A stretch of DNA of 64,000 nucleotides from Anaerolineae bacterium (GCA_013178295.1 JABLWW010000010.1:147517-211516); one strand, 5' to 3'. Counted from the stretch's first letter, positions 1 to 9,050 are shown. Numbers and translations are program-made. The notes: generated by a model from the sequence alone, not told the origin.

Positions 1-72
1 CGGGAAACTCCTGCCAGCGCTGAGAAGGACGCCGCCGTGCGGCAGGTCAGACAGGCGCTGGCTTGCCCCTAA
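1..72 (+). CDS. C-terminal tail of a gene cut by the window edge
   Basis: Frame 1 is open from the first base to a TAA at 70-72 and gives 23 residues ending in RQALACP. The next gene on the same strand starts 45 bases later. The tail is charged and looks helical, but it is too short to assign to a family. It could also be chance reading through non-coding sequence. Confidence 0.45.
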   Translation, partial: RETPASAEKDAAVRQVRQALACP

Positions 73-116
73 GATGTTTGCTTATCGGGTAGATTTACTG
101 TTATTGGAGATAAAAC

Positions 117-1355
117 ATGGAAAGTGTTGTGGAAAAATTTCTGCGCTATGTGAAGATAGACACCCGCTCCGATCGGGAAGCGGATACCAGCCCCAGTACA
201 GCGGGGCAGTGGGTTCTGGCGCGCCTTTTGGCAGATGAACTGCGCGGGATGGGATTGGGGGACGTTAATGTGAGCGACCATGCAGTAGTAACGGCAGTCT
301 TGCCAGCAAACCGTGTACCCGCCTCGCCGGTGATCGGCTTTATTGCCCACATGGATACTTCTGGTGAGGTTTCGGGCAAAGATGTTTGCCCCATGATTCA
401 TGACAAGTATGATGGCGGTGATATTGTTCTCAATAGCGAGAAAAACATTGTTCTTTCGCCGTGCGATTTTCCGGAATTAAGGCACTATGTTGGCGAGACG
501 CTGATCACAACTGATGGGAATACTTTGCTTGGCGCCGATGATAAGGCAGGCGTGGCAGAGATCATGACTGCCGTGGAATACCTTGTTGAGCATCCGCAGA
601 TCCCACATGGCGAGGTACGGATTGCCTTCACACCGGACGAGGAGATTGGGCGTGGTGTAGATCATTTTGATGTTGAACAGTTTGGCGCGAATTTTGCTTA
701 TACGCTGGATGGTGGGAGCATTGGAGAACTGGAGTATGAGAACTTTAATGCTGCTGAAGCTACCATTACGTTTCACGGGCGCAGCGTTCATCCAGGCAGT
801 GCCAAGGGCAAGATGGTCAATGCGCTCCATATTGCTATGGAATTCAATGCCATGCTACCGGCTGCTGAGCGCCCGGAGCATACTGAGCATTACGAAGGGT
901 TTTTTCACCTGACAACCCTGACAGGTGATGTAGAGCAAGCTTCGTGTCGTATTATCGTGCGTGATCATGACTATCAGCGCTATAAACAGCGCATAGCCCT
1001 TTTGCAAGGCGCGGCAGCCTTTCTCAATCAGCGGTATGGGGCAAACCTGGTTGATCTGGAGATCAAAGAGCAGTATTTGAATATGCGCGAAAAGATTTTA
1101 CCGGTCATGCACATTGTTGAGACGGCTTGCAAGGCGATGGAAATGGTAGGGGTGAAGCCAGTTGTCATGCCTGTTCGCGGCGGCACGGATGGTGCGCGGC
1201 TGTCATATATGGGCTTGCCTACCCCAAACCTCTTTACCGGAGGGCACAATTATCATAGCCGCTATGAGTTTATCCCTGTATTGTCTATGCAGAAAGCTGT
1301 TGAGGTTGTGCTGAAGATAATCGAGTTGTATTGCGGCTGGCAACCTTCGGCATAG
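117..1355 (+). CDS. pepT: Peptidase T (M20 family aminotripeptidase)
   Basis: Removes the N-terminal residue from tripeptides in the cytosol, using two zinc ions. The 412-residue length is normal for PepT. Metal ligands and catalytic residues are visible: HMD near residues 78-80, the bridging Asp in LLGADDKAG (about 141), the Glu pair in TPDEEIG (175-176), Asp in TLDGG (about 198) and the last His in GGHNYHSR. The dimerisation domain lies between these halves. The start is supported by a GGAGA ribosome-binding site about 8 bases upstream. It ends 8 bases before the stop of the convergent isochorismatase-like gene. The family call is firm, and PepT is favoured over other M20 peptidases by length and by the GGTDGARL and GGHNYHSR motifs. 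Confidence 0.93.
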   Translation: MESVVEKFLRYVKIDTRSDREADTSPSTAGQWVLARLLADELRGMGLGDVNVSDHAVVTAVLPANRVPASPVIGFIAHMDTSGEVSGKDVCPMIHDKYDGGDIVLNSEKNIVLSPCDFPELRHYVGETLITTDGNTLLGADDKAGVAEIMTAVEYLVEHPQIPHGEVRIAFTPDEEIGRGVDHFDVEQFGANFAYTLDGGSIGELEYENFNAAEATITFHGRSVHPGSAKGKMVNALHIAMEFNAMLPAAERPEHTEHYEGFFHLTTLTGDVEQASCRIIVRDHDYQRYKQRIALLQGAAAFLNQRYGANLVDLEIKEQYLNMREKILPVMHIVETACKAMEMVGVKPVVMPVRGGTDGARLSYMGLPTPNLFTGGHNYHSRYEFIPVLSMQKAVEVVLKIIELYCGWQPSA

Positions 1356-1363
1356 AATAGTGG

Positions 1364-1969
1364 CTACTGGCAAATTGCTTGTTGGAATTCTTCCAGCGAG
1401 ATGACCAGCTTCTCCCATATTGCGCGCAGCATCGCTAACCCCATCTGATGGTTGCTGTGGCTGGTGGCAGAGACGCATTCTTCAATCACATAGACGTGGT
1501 GGTCAAGCTGGAAAGCATCTATGGCGGTGCAATATACGCAGGCATTGGTGCAGAACCCCGTGATGTAAAGCACAGGATTACCAAGACTGTTCAAACAAGT
1601 TTCAAGTGGCGTGTGTAAAAAGGCGCTGTAACGCCGTTTATCAATCACAATATCACCGGGTTGGGGTTTGAGTTCGTCAATGATCTCCATACCGGCGCTG
1701 CCTGCAATGCAGTGCGGAGGTTCGCCAATCACTGCTTCCATGCCATAGTCGCTGCCATCGGCTGCGTGGACTTCGCGGGTGAAGACAACCGGAATGTGGT
1801 GTTTTCTGGCTATTTGTATTGCCTTAGAAATGTGGTCTATGACAGAGGCGGAATTCACGCATTGGTAGGGCGCTTGAGGCGATAGGAAGTCTTTTTGGGC
1901 ATCAATGACCATTAGCACAGCTTTTGCGGACAGCTTTGCTGTGCCTGGCGGTGTTGGTTGGGGTTTCAT
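1364..1969 (-). CDS. Isochorismatase-family cysteine hydrolase
   Basis: A 201-residue single-domain cysteine hydrolase of the isochorismatase/nicotinamidase superfamily. The catalytic triad is visible as Asp23 (in VIDAQKDF), Lys111 (in DKRRYSAF) and Cys144 (in TNACVYCTA). The DKxxYSAF stretch and the Cys loop are typical of amidohydrolases acting on small amides. Nicotinamidase (PncA) usually also has a clear Asp-x-His-x-x-His metal site. I do not see a convincing one here, so the substrate is left open. The gene is convergent with pepT and divergent from the C_GCAxxG_C_C gene, with 66 bases between the two starts. Confidence 0.85.
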   Translation of the reverse strand: MKPQPTPPGTAKLSAKAVLMVIDAQKDFLSPQAPYQCVNSASVIDHISKAIQIARKHHIPVVFTREVHAADGSDYGMEAVIGEPPHCIAGSAGMEIIDELKPQPGDIVIDKRRYSAFLHTPLETCLNSLGNPVLYITGFCTNACVYCTAIDAFQLDHHVYVIEECVSATSHSNHQMGLAMLRAIWEKLVISLEEFQQAICQ

Positions 1970-1989
1970 GACTTTGTTCTCCGACGGGG

Positions 1990-1995
1990 TATAAT
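1990..1995 (+). promoter_or_regulatory. -10 element (TATAAT) for the C_GCAxxG_C_C gene
   Basis: A perfect TATAAT lies 40 bases before the ATG at 2036. No good -35 hexamer stands 16-18 bases upstream, so the promoter call rests on the -10 alone. The 5' leader would be about 34 bases and includes a TTGGAGAAA ribosome-binding site. Confidence 0.5.
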
Positions 1996-2035
1996 CGTGT
2001 AAAACACTCTAAATTTTTGTTGGAGAAATTGTACT

Positions 2036-2536
2036 ATGAATGGGCAAGAGGCTGTTGCGTTGGCACGGGACATGTTTTTGGATGAGGAGCATTTATATGG
2101 GTGTGCCGAGACCACATTTGTTGTGCTCAAGCAGGCGTACGGGTTGCAAGCGGCAGAGGATGCGAGAGCGGCTATGGTGCTCAATGGCGGCGTGGCGCTG
2201 AATGGCTGCATCTGTGGGGCGCTGAGCGGCGGCGCAATGGCACTGGGAATGCTGGCAGGAGAGCGTATTGCTGACCATCGTCAGGCAAAGTACACTGCCC
2301 GCGCGCTGATGAACAGGGTGGTGGATGTGTTCAAAGCCCAGTTTGGCAGCCTGAATTGCCGTGACTTGATTGAGATGGACATCCGTGATCCGCAGCAACA
2401 TGAAGCGTTTCTGACAGGGGATATCTGGCGACAGCGTTGTATGCAGCAAATTGAATTGGTGGTGGCTCATTTGGCGCCGCTGAGTGATCCGCTGGAGTGG
2501 GATAAAGCGGTTGGCGAGGTGTCGCTTCTTCTCTGA
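2036..2536 (+). CDS. C_GCAxxG_C_C family protein
   Basis: A 166-residue member of the cysteine-patterned family named after its C_GCAxxG_C_C signature. GCAET carries the first Cys (about residue 23), NGCICGALSGG holds a Cys pair (about 58 and 60), and later Cys residues occur in LNCRDL and QRCMQQ. The spacing suggests a bound metal or Fe-S cluster, but the biochemical role of the family is unknown to me. Members are common in anaerobes, often near redox genes. A GGAGAAA ribosome-binding site precedes the ATG. The gene is followed by tRNA-Lys, which has its own promoter. Confidence 0.85.
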   Translation: MNGQEAVALARDMFLDEEHLYGCAETTFVVLKQAYGLQAAEDARAAMVLNGGVALNGCICGALSGGAMALGMLAGERIADHRQAKYTARALMNRVVDVFKAQFGSLNCRDLIEMDIRDPQQHEAFLTGDIWRQRCMQQIELVVAHLAPLSDPLEWDKAVGEVSLLL

Positions 2537-2571
2537 AGTTATGCCTTGCAGTGTGAAGCAACGCGAAACAG

Positions 2572-2600
2572 TTGACCACGAAATTCATATCGGGTATAAT
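2572..2600 (+). promoter_or_regulatory. Promoter of tRNA-Lys
   Basis: TTGACC (2572-2577), a 17-base spacer and TATAAT (2595-2600) form a near-consensus sigma-70-type promoter. Expected transcription start is about 2607, 8 bases before the mature tRNA 5' end. The same -35 hexamer with 17-base spacing is found at the tRNA-Leu gene in this window. Confidence 0.85.
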
Positions 2601-2614
2601 CCGAAATGAAAGAC

Positions 2615-2687
2615 GGCTCACTAGCTCAATTGGTAGAGCAATTGACTCTTAATCAATGGGTTCGGGGTTCGAGTCCCCGGTGAGTCA
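2615..2687 (+). tRNA. tRNA-Lys (anticodon CUU)
   Basis: A complete cloverleaf of 73 bases. The acceptor GGCTCAC (2615-2621) pairs with GTGAGTC (2680-2686) with one G-U. The D stem is GCTC/GAGC. The anticodon stem ATTGA/TCAAT encloses CTCTTAA with anticodon CTT at 2648-2650. The T arm is CGGGG-TTCGAGT-CCCCG. The discriminator is A2687. CCA is not encoded. A T-rich stretch (TCTTTTTGTTT) follows immediately and may terminate transcription. Confidence 0.97.
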
Positions 2688-2746
2688 TCTTTTTGTTTCT
2701 ATGTCTGTTGAGTGAAGCGTGTAATAAGTAGTCTTGTGAGGTATCT

Positions 2747-2980
2747 ATGGATTGGAAAGTAGAAGGTCAGTCGCTGGTAAAAGAGTTTGTGTTTAACAAC
2801 TTTGTCGAAGCGGTAGCGTTTGTTGACCGTATTGTTCCACTGGCTGAGGAAGCCGGTCATCACCCTGATATATTCATCCATTCGTATAAGAAGGTTAAGG
2901 TTCTGCTGAGCACTCACAGCGAGAATAAAATTACTGAAAAAGATTATGCTTTGGCAGAGAAGATAGACGCACTGTTGTAA
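2747..2980 (+). CDS. Pterin-4a-carbinolamine dehydratase family protein
   Basis: A 77-residue protein of the PCD/DCoH fold, which dehydrates 4a-hydroxytetrahydropterins. The signature EAGHHPD is present (His38, His39, Pro40, Asp41), followed by the conserved basic stretch YKKVKV. It is shorter than the usual 95-110 residues because the N-terminal part is reduced. No aromatic amino-acid hydroxylase is nearby, so its partner is unknown. It may act in molybdopterin or general pterin metabolism, as proposed for many bacterial homologues. Confidence 0.85.
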   Translation: MDWKVEGQSLVKEFVFNNFVEAVAFVDRIVPLAEEAGHHPDIFIHSYKKVKVLLSTHSENKITEKDYALAEKIDALL

Positions 2981-3088
2981 AAATTGATAGGTTGGGTGAC
3001 CCCGAGCCTCTGGCGCTGGAGAAGGTTTTTGGTATTGGCGGAGTGATGTCAGTGTATTTTGGGTGATTGTTGGTGCTTAAAATCCGGT

Positions 3089-3094
3089 TATAAT
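3089..3094 (+). promoter_or_regulatory. -10 element (TATAAT) for the L,D-transpeptidase gene
   Basis: TATAAT at 3089-3094 overlaps the first in-frame ATG (3093). Transcription would begin near 3101, after that ATG, so translation should start at the next in-frame ATG, 3126. That start also gives a clean signal peptide. No strong -35 is visible. Confidence 0.5.
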
Positions 3095-3125
3095 GACAAA
3101 AAGATTTACACCTAATGGTAGTGTG

Positions 3126-4286
3126 ATGCTTAAGAAGCTGGTCTTGTTTCTGGGAGTTTTGATTGTAAGCGGGATTTCGCCAAGTTCAGCGCTGGCGCAG
3201 CGTGCCCTGACCGACCCGGGCGGTGAACCGTACTTTGGCGAGACGCTTTGTCTTCCGGGCGCTTATATGCAGACTTCGCCGGATTGTCTGCCGCTGGGAC
3301 CATCGCAATATCTTACCGATCTGGCAAGAGCGGGTATTGAATACCCATTTACGCCTTTGCCGGTAACGTTGCGAGACCCTGAACTCAACAAGCTAGAATA
3401 CAAATATGCCCGTATTAATGTGACGCCGCCCGAGCAGGCGCCGGTGTATTCTACAGTGGATGATGCGCTTTCGGGTGGAGCGCCGGTTACCTATATTCCG
3501 GCGGGGTATTTGTTGTATGTGTCATATAAAGACCGCTATGATGTTGACGGCGCGCACTATGTTTTTCTGCGCCGCAATGTGTGGATGCGCGCCTCGCCAG
3601 CCGAGTATAAGGATTTTCAGGGGTTGATCTTTCGAGATGAGCCAGCTTACCCGCCAGGCTGGATTATTGATCAGGCGCGGGCGCGTGTTTCACCGGGGTA
3701 TCTTTCTCCTGAAATTGGCGAGGTGATGCAGCACGGGAAGTTGGTTACAGTATATGCGGTACAGCGTGCCAACGATACCGACTGGTACATGATTGGAATC
3801 AACCGTTGGGTGGAACGACGCTACATTCGGGTCTTGGAGATCATGCACGCCCCTCCTGAAGGGGTAACCAACGGACGCTGGATAGATATCAACCTTTATC
3901 AGCAGACGTTGAGTGTATACGACAATGGACAATTGCGCTATGCCACGCTGATTGCCAGCGGGTTGAAGCCTTTTTACACCCGTCCCGGTCTGTTTAAGAT
4001 CAGTGAAAAGAAACCAATCGAGACGATGAGCAGCGGTGATCTTTCAGATTATTATTATCTTGAGGATGTGCCCTGGACGATGTATTTTGACAAGCGGCGT
4101 GCGATACACGGTGCTTACTGGCGGGCAATGTTTGGTTTCCCCCAGTCGCATGGCTGTGTCAATATGTCGGTTGGTGATGCCCGCTGGGTCTATGAGTGGG
4201 CAAACGAAGGTGATTGGGTGTATGTGCATGACCCGTCTGGTGAAACTCCCACGGATGATGCGGCTTATACAGATGGCGGCGCGTAG
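3126..4286 (+). CDS. Secreted L,D-transpeptidase (YkuD domain)
   Basis: Cell-envelope enzyme of the YkuD family, which forms or exchanges peptide links through an active-site Cys. From the chosen start the protein has 386 residues. It opens with a signal peptide (KK, a hydrophobic run, then SSALAQ). A middle region around residues 190-240 resembles an SH3-like module. The C-terminal YkuD domain carries HGAYW (His about 328) and SHGCVNM (Cys about 344). The start at 3126 is preferred over the ATG at 3093 because the latter lies inside a TATAAT box. The role could be peptidoglycan cross-linking or anchoring of surface proteins. No substrate can be read from context. The next gene is convergent. 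Confidence 0.9.
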   Translation: MLKKLVLFLGVLIVSGISPSSALAQRALTDPGGEPYFGETLCLPGAYMQTSPDCLPLGPSQYLTDLARAGIEYPFTPLPVTLRDPELNKLEYKYARINVTPPEQAPVYSTVDDALSGGAPVTYIPAGYLLYVSYKDRYDVDGAHYVFLRRNVWMRASPAEYKDFQGLIFRDEPAYPPGWIIDQARARVSPGYLSPEIGEVMQHGKLVTVYAVQRANDTDWYMIGINRWVERRYIRVLEIMHAPPEGVTNGRWIDINLYQQTLSVYDNGQLRYATLIASGLKPFYTRPGLFKISEKKPIETMSSGDLSDYYYLEDVPWTMYFDKRRAIHGAYWRAMFGFPQSHGCVNMSVGDARWVYEWANEGDWVYVHDPSGETPTDDAAYTDGGA

Positions 4287-4294
4287 CCGGAGAA

Positions 4295-5479
4295 TTACGG
4301 CTCCAGAACGATTGTGATACTGGACAGGGCAACTGTGCCGGGTATTCTGCCCGCGCTTTCCTGACGCAGGGTGAGGCGCACCGGGGTTGTGGATGACAGG
4401 CTGTAGGGGATGTCAATGGCAAAGGGTGTATGGCTGAGATTGCCATAGGGCTGAGGCACACTGATTTGAGCGCTTGCAATGATAAGATTTTGCTCGTCAA
4501 TCAGTTCGATGATCAAAGGGTTGTCGTTGATCGGGCGCGCCAGCCCGCTGACCAGCAGACTGCCGCCTTTGATGGTCTGGTTTTCATAAGGATAGCGTAC
4601 AATATAGGGTTCAAGCAGGCTCAAAGGCGGGTTCAACTCTGCGGTTCCCATAGAGAGCAATATCAAGTCCACTGAGGAAAGAGCAATCTTGCGCCCAAAG
4701 CGGTCGTTGACGCTGATTTCCAGGCGTGCGCTTTCTGCCACTCCGCTGATGGAGAAGTCAATCTTTGGATAAATCGAGAACGTGCGGTTTCTTGAGGCGC
4801 GATAGTCCAGTTCTTGATAGACAATCTTGCGGCTGTCTTCACCGATCAATGCCAGATATACCATTCCGTCTTCGCCGGGAGTGATCACCGCTTCGGATTG
4901 AATGGGCGATAGCACCTTGGACATCCACCCGGGGCGGCGAAGGCGCAGTCTAGCAGCAGGCGGTTCAGGCGTGAGTGTGATGGTCGCGGTAAAGGTCAGG
5001 GTAGATGTAAAGGTCAGCGTGGGGGTCGGGGTGGTTGTGGGGGTTTTGGTGGCGGTTTTTGTTGGTGTGGGTGTGCGCGTGAACACCAGCGTCCGCGATG
5101 GCGTTGCGGAGATGCCGAAGGTGGGGGTTTCGGCAGCTAGTGTTGGCGAGAGGGTAATGGTTTCTGTGATGGTGCTGGTGCGAGTGGGGGTTTCGGTAGA
5201 GGTGGGTGTTGGTGTATCGGTTGGGGTTGGGGTGGCTGTTTCACTGGGGGTCAGGGTGGGGGCTTGTGTTGGAATTGTTGTAAAGCTGGGAGTGGGAGAG
5301 ATAAAGTACTCAATGATTTCATTTGTTGAACATGCTGTGAATATCAGCAGGAATATGGCAAGAGAAAGAGTCAATATAGAAGGGAGTACCCTATGCCCGG
5401 TTTGCGCTCTGTTTTGCCGCGTGGGTGAGAGCGCCAAGGGTTTTGGCTGGGCTTTTTTGTTCTCGGTTTTATAGTTCAT
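4295..5479 (-). CDS. Envelope-anchored protein with Thr/Pro spacer and Gmad2-like domain
   Basis: A 394-residue exported protein. A hydrophobic segment near residues 33-50 ends in FTACS, a possible lipobox with Cys about 51, or a plain membrane anchor. Residues of about 60-180 form a low-complexity spacer of TPT, TETPT and TKTPT units. The C-terminal 200 residues are globular. The last ~110 residues (from YIVRYPYENQTIKGG through VSGLARP) have the pattern of the immunoglobulin-like Gmad2 domain. This suggests a ligand-binding head held away from the cell. The start overlaps the stop of the upstream M32 carboxypeptidase gene by 11 bases, so translation is probably coupled. Function is unknown. 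Confidence 0.75.
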   Translation of the reverse strand: MNYKTENKKAQPKPLALSPTRQNRAQTGHRVLPSILTLSLAIFLLIFTACSTNEIIEYFISPTPSFTTIPTQAPTLTPSETATPTPTDTPTPTSTETPTRTSTITETITLSPTLAAETPTFGISATPSRTLVFTRTPTPTKTATKTPTTTPTPTLTFTSTLTFTATITLTPEPPAARLRLRRPGWMSKVLSPIQSEAVITPGEDGMVYLALIGEDSRKIVYQELDYRASRNRTFSIYPKIDFSISGVAESARLEISVNDRFGRKIALSSVDLILLSMGTAELNPPLSLLEPYIVRYPYENQTIKGGSLLVSGLARPINDNPLIIELIDEQNLIIASAQISVPQPYGNLSHTPFAIDIPYSLSSTTPVRLTLRQESAGRIPGTVALSSITIVLEP

Positions 5480-6971
5480 AGATTTGTCCGAACTTTTCCT
5501 CTAGAGAGTGCAGGTAGGCTGATGGGTCAATCTTCTGCCCGGTAATGTTCTGAACAAGCTCCTGCGGCTCATACTTGGCGCCGTATTGATGTACCTTTTC
5601 GCGCAGCCAGGCAAGCAAATCATCAAATTTCCCTGCAGAAATTTGTTTTTCAAGATCAGGGATGTCCCTTTTGATGGTTTGCCATAGCTGGGCGGAGATG
5701 ATATTTCCCAGTGCATACGTGGGAAAATAGCCCATTAATCCTGCAGACCAGTGCACATCTTGAAGGACACCGTGGGCGTCATCAGGGGGTTTTATACCAA
5801 GATAGGCTTCCATGCGGCTGTTCCAGCTTTCCGGCAGGTCGGCGACTGTGAGAGACCCTTCCATCAACGCGATTTCCAGTTCCAGCCGTAGCATAATATG
5901 CAGGTTGTATGTGGCTTCATCGGCTTCAACACGGATGAGCGAAGGCTGGACGCGGTTAATCCCCCGGTAAAATGTGAGCAGGTCAATGTTGCCAAGCTGG
6001 GCGGGAAAGACTTTTTGCAAAAGCGGATAAAAGTGATGCCAGAAGGGCAATGAGCGCCCAACCAGGTTTTCAAACAAACGCGACTGCGATTCGTGGATTG
6101 CCATAGACGCGCCACTCGCCAGCGGTGTGCGGGCAAATTCGCCTTGGATGCCCTGTTCGTAAAGGGCATGCCCACATTCATGCATACTGCCGAATAACCC
6201 CATGCTCAGGTTGTTGGGACTGAGCCGTGTGGTGATGCGAACGTCATCCAACCCAAAGCTGGATGTAAACGGATGCATAGATGTGTCCTGTCTGCCGTGA
6301 TTCCAGTCGTAGCCAAAGCGTGTGATTACTTCAACTCCAAAATTCCACTGCTCTGCTTCCGAAAAATTCTGGAAGAGAAAACTGTCATCAACCTGAGGCC
6401 GCGTGCCGATTGCCTGAATCAGCTTTACCTGTTGCGGACGTAGCCGGTCAAAGATTGTCTTCACCTCACTGGTCTTTAAACCTGGCTCGAAATCGTCCAG
6501 CAATGGGTCGTAAACGTGGTCGTATGGTGCGAAAAAATCAGCGTATTGGCGACGCATCATGACAATCTTTTCGAGATGGGGTTGGAAAAGCGCAAAACTA
6601 GAAGTGGTGCGTGCCTGTTCCCAGGCACTGTGTGCCAGGGCGGTTACCCGGGCGAACTCTGCTACCCAGTCTGTGGGGACGCGCTGGGCTTTGTCGTATT
6701 CCCTGCGTGTTACTTTAACTAAACGCGCTTCTGAGGAGTCCGGATCGCAGCCTCTGATTTGCTGTTCAAGCTCTTCCAGCAATGTTCCAAGTTCTTCGCT
6801 GGTCAGCCTGACATGACGCAGTCTTGCTAGCGTTGCCAGCTGGTGCCCGCGTCCTTCGGCGGCACCTGGCGGCATGTAAGTTTGCTGATCCCAGTCCAGA
6901 AGGGCAATGGCTGCTCCCAGATCGCTGATCTCGTGAAGAATCTCCATAAACCGGGTGGGGATGTTTTGCAT
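5469..6971 (-). CDS. Carboxypeptidase Taq (M32 metallopeptidase)
   Basis: A 500-residue cytosolic zinc carboxypeptidase of family M32. The zinc motif HECGH (about residue 263) sits in a long helical fold. The family motifs HPFTSSFG and the region around GINRVQPSLIRVEADEATYN are present, the latter fitting the IRVEADE(V/A)TY signature. Length matches Thermus Taq carboxypeptidase (about 510). It releases most C-terminal residues except Pro and probably works in peptide salvage together with peptidases such as PepT. It is the first gene of a two-gene minus-strand unit with the spacer-containing envelope protein. Confidence 0.94.
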   Translation of the reverse strand: MQNIPTRFMEILHEISDLGAAIALLDWDQQTYMPPGAAEGRGHQLATLARLRHVRLTSEELGTLLEELEQQIRGCDPDSSEARLVKVTRREYDKAQRVPTDWVAEFARVTALAHSAWEQARTTSSFALFQPHLEKIVMMRRQYADFFAPYDHVYDPLLDDFEPGLKTSEVKTIFDRLRPQQVKLIQAIGTRPQVDDSFLFQNFSEAEQWNFGVEVITRFGYDWNHGRQDTSMHPFTSSFGLDDVRITTRLSPNNLSMGLFGSMHECGHALYEQGIQGEFARTPLASGASMAIHESQSRLFENLVGRSLPFWHHFYPLLQKVFPAQLGNIDLLTFYRGINRVQPSLIRVEADEATYNLHIMLRLELEIALMEGSLTVADLPESWNSRMEAYLGIKPPDDAHGVLQDVHWSAGLMGYFPTYALGNIISAQLWQTIKRDIPDLEKQISAGKFDDLLAWLREKVHQYGAKYEPQELVQNITGQKIDPSAYLHSLEEKFGQIYEL

Positions 6972-7227
6972 GGCTGCTCCTGTATTTTTCTGTTACTGGT
7001 GAGACAGATAAAACGCTTGTCTGACGGGATGATTGTATGGCATCGAAACTTGCGCTGGTTGACACCTTCTCTCTGATTCTAACCCAAATAGCAGGTCGTG
7101 GTGTAATGTCAGTTACAATTGCACTGTGCAGTGCGGTTGGAATGCAGTAAGATGTAAACGGTGCGTTTGGCACGCGGTATTCTGTGGCAACCAACAGGTT
7201 ATCTTGTTGTTTTAAGAAACAGGGCGT

Positions 7228-7980
7228 ATGATGGGCAACACGTCAGAGCGGACAACCTTTTTGATTGGCACATCCGGCTGGGTGTATGACCATTGGAGAG
7301 AATGTTTTTATCCGGTGGGGATTCCCAAGAGCCGCTGGTTTGAGTACTATTGCGGCTGTTTTCAATGCGTTGAGATTAACGCAACCTTCTATCGCTCTTT
7401 TCGAGAGCAGACGTATGTTAACTGGAAAACCCGCGCCCCGCAGGGCTTTCGTTATGTGCTCAAGGTGCCCAAACGGATCACCCATCGCAAATATCTTGTG
7501 GGTGTAGAGGAGGATGTAAAGGATTTTTGCCGTTACGGCGCGCTGCTGGGGGATAAACTGGGAATGTTTCTCCTGCAACTTGCCCCCAGTACACCCTATG
7601 ATCTGGAGCGTTTGCGTAAAGTCTTGCTGGCGTTTCCCGAACCAGAGAAGGTGGCTGTTGAATTTCGCAAATCCTGTTGGCTGAATGATGAGACGGAAAG
7701 CCTTCTTCGCCAGGTGGGGGCGGTGTTTTGTAATGTTGATTCCCCGCGGCAGAAACTTACTGCCAGGCTTACGTCTCATCGGGCATATCTGCGGTTGCAT
7801 GGGCGCAGCCGCTGGTATTTACACAATTATTCGCATGATGAACTGAAAGAAATTGCCGCTGTGGCGCAGGATTTGGCGCGACGCGGCGCAGATTTGGTGT
7901 ATATTTTCTTTAACAACGACTTTGAAGGATATGCACCAGCCAATGCCATGATGTTGATGAGGTTACTCAATCGGGTGTGA
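7228..7980 (+). CDS. DUF72 (YecE-like) TIM-barrel protein
   Basis: A 250-residue DUF72 protein. Family hallmarks are GTSGWVYDHW at the N-terminus, EINATFYR, the VPKRITH segment and LRLHGRSRWY near residue 190. The fold is a TIM barrel with a likely metal or phosphate site, but no reaction is established. Two adjacent ATGs (7228 and 7231) are possible starts. It is followed after 41 bases by an alcohol dehydrogenase gene on the same strand. Confidence 0.88.
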   Translation: MMGNTSERTTFLIGTSGWVYDHWRECFYPVGIPKSRWFEYYCGCFQCVEINATFYRSFREQTYVNWKTRAPQGFRYVLKVPKRITHRKYLVGVEEDVKDFCRYGALLGDKLGMFLLQLAPSTPYDLERLRKVLLAFPEPEKVAVEFRKSCWLNDETESLLRQVGAVFCNVDSPRQKLTARLTSHRAYLRLHGRSRWYLHNYSHDELKEIAAVAQDLARRGADLVYIFFNNDFEGYAPANAMMLMRLLNRV

Positions 7981-8021
7981 GATTTAGCTGGAAAGCTGTG
8001 TTTATTTGGAGGAATCCGTGA

Positions 8022-9050
8022 ATGAAAGCGATGGTTTTGAACCAGATATGCAAAATTGCTGACAACCCGCATCCTTTGCAACTGGTGGAATTGCCCGACC
8101 CCGTCCCTGTGGGAGATGAGATACTGGTGAGAGTTTCTGCCTGCGGGGTCTGTCATACTGAACTAGATGAAATTGAGGGACGAACACCGCCGCCGCATCT
8201 GCCAATGATTCTGGGGCATCAGGTGGTTGGCAGGGTTGAGGCGGTTGGCGAGCGCGTCAACGTGTTCAAACGCGGTGATCGCGTGGGGGTGGCGTGGATT
8301 TATTCCGCATGTGGAACGTGTAGTTTCTGTCTCTCGGGCAATGAAAACCTGTGTTCTGATTTCAGAGCAACTGGCAGAGATGCGCATGGCGGTTACGCAC
8401 AGTACATGAAAGTGTCGCAGGATTTTGCCTATTGCATCCCTGAAAATATTGGCGACCTGACTGCTGCCCCGTTGCTGTGTGCTGGGGCAATTGGCTATCG
8501 CTCCTTGCGTTTGACGGGTTTGCAGGATGGTCAGAATCTGGGTTTGATGGGGTTTGGCGCTTCGGCACATCTGGTGCTTAAAATGGTGCGGCATCGGTAT
8601 CCCGCCGTCAGAGTGTTTGCTTTTTCTAGAAGTGAGAATGAAAGGGCTTTTGCCCGCCAGCTTGGTGCGTGCTGGGCTGGGGATATCTTTGAAGACCCAT
8701 CGGAAAAGCTGGATGCTGTGATTGACACCACGCCAGTGTGGAGACCTGTGGTGGAGTCGCTGAAGTGTCTGGCGCCAGGTGGGAGGCTGGTTATCAACGC
8801 AATTCGCAAAGAGGATGTGGATAAAGAAAGCCTGCTGTCTCTTGATTATCCGACACACTTGTGGATGGAAAAAGAAATCAAGAGCGTTGCAAATGTCAGC
8901 CGCAGGGATGTGGCTGAGTTTCTGCTGCTGGCAGCCGAGATGGGCATCACACCAGAGGTGGAGGAATTTGCTTTGGAGGATGCCAACCAGGCATTGCTTG
9001 AACTCAAGACGAGAAAGGTACGGGGGGCAAAGGTATTACGGGTGGAATGA
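8022..9050 (+). CDS. Zinc-dependent alcohol dehydrogenase family protein
   Basis: A 342-residue medium-chain dehydrogenase. The N-terminal GroES-like domain has the catalytic-zinc Cys in ACGVCHTELD and the second ligand in LGHQVVG. The usual Glu after this His is Gln, which I recall as normal for this subfamily. The four structural-zinc cysteines are in CGTCSFCLSGNENLC. A Rossmann domain follows with GFGASAHL in place of the usual GxGxxG, typical of the TIGR02822-type subfamily. It probably oxidises an alcohol or reduces an aldehyde with NAD(P), and the substrate is unknown. A GGAGG ribosome-binding site precedes the ATG. Confidence 0.88.
   Translation: MKAMVLNQICKIADNPHPLQLVELPDPVPVGDEILVRVSACGVCHTELDEIEGRTPPPHLPMILGHQVVGRVEAVGERVNVFKRGDRVGVAWIYSACGTCSFCLSGNENLCSDFRATGRDAHGGYAQYMKVSQDFAYCIPENIGDLTAAPLLCAGAIGYRSLRLTGLQDGQNLGLMGFGASAHLVLKMVRHRYPAVRVFAFSRSENERAFARQLGACWAGDIFEDPSEKLDAVIDTTPVWRPVVESLKCLAPGGRLVINAIRKEDVDKESLLSLDYPTHLWMEKEIKSVANVSRRDVAEFLLLAAEMGITPEVEEFALEDANQALLELKTRKVRGAKVLRVE

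Noticed and set aside
1364..1969. Naming the isochorismatase-family gene pncA
   Set aside because: The metal-binding Asp-His-His pattern of nicotinamidase is not convincing, so the substrate was left open.
4970..5290. G/T-rich tandem tracts as possible CRISPR or intergenic repeats
   Set aside because: The units are irregular, lie inside a coding frame, and encode Thr/Pro spacers. No cas gene is present.
4902..5474. A 190-codon plus-strand ORF of VGVGV repeats
   Set aside because: It is the complement of the Thr/Pro spacer in the minus-strand envelope protein and has no ribosome-binding site.
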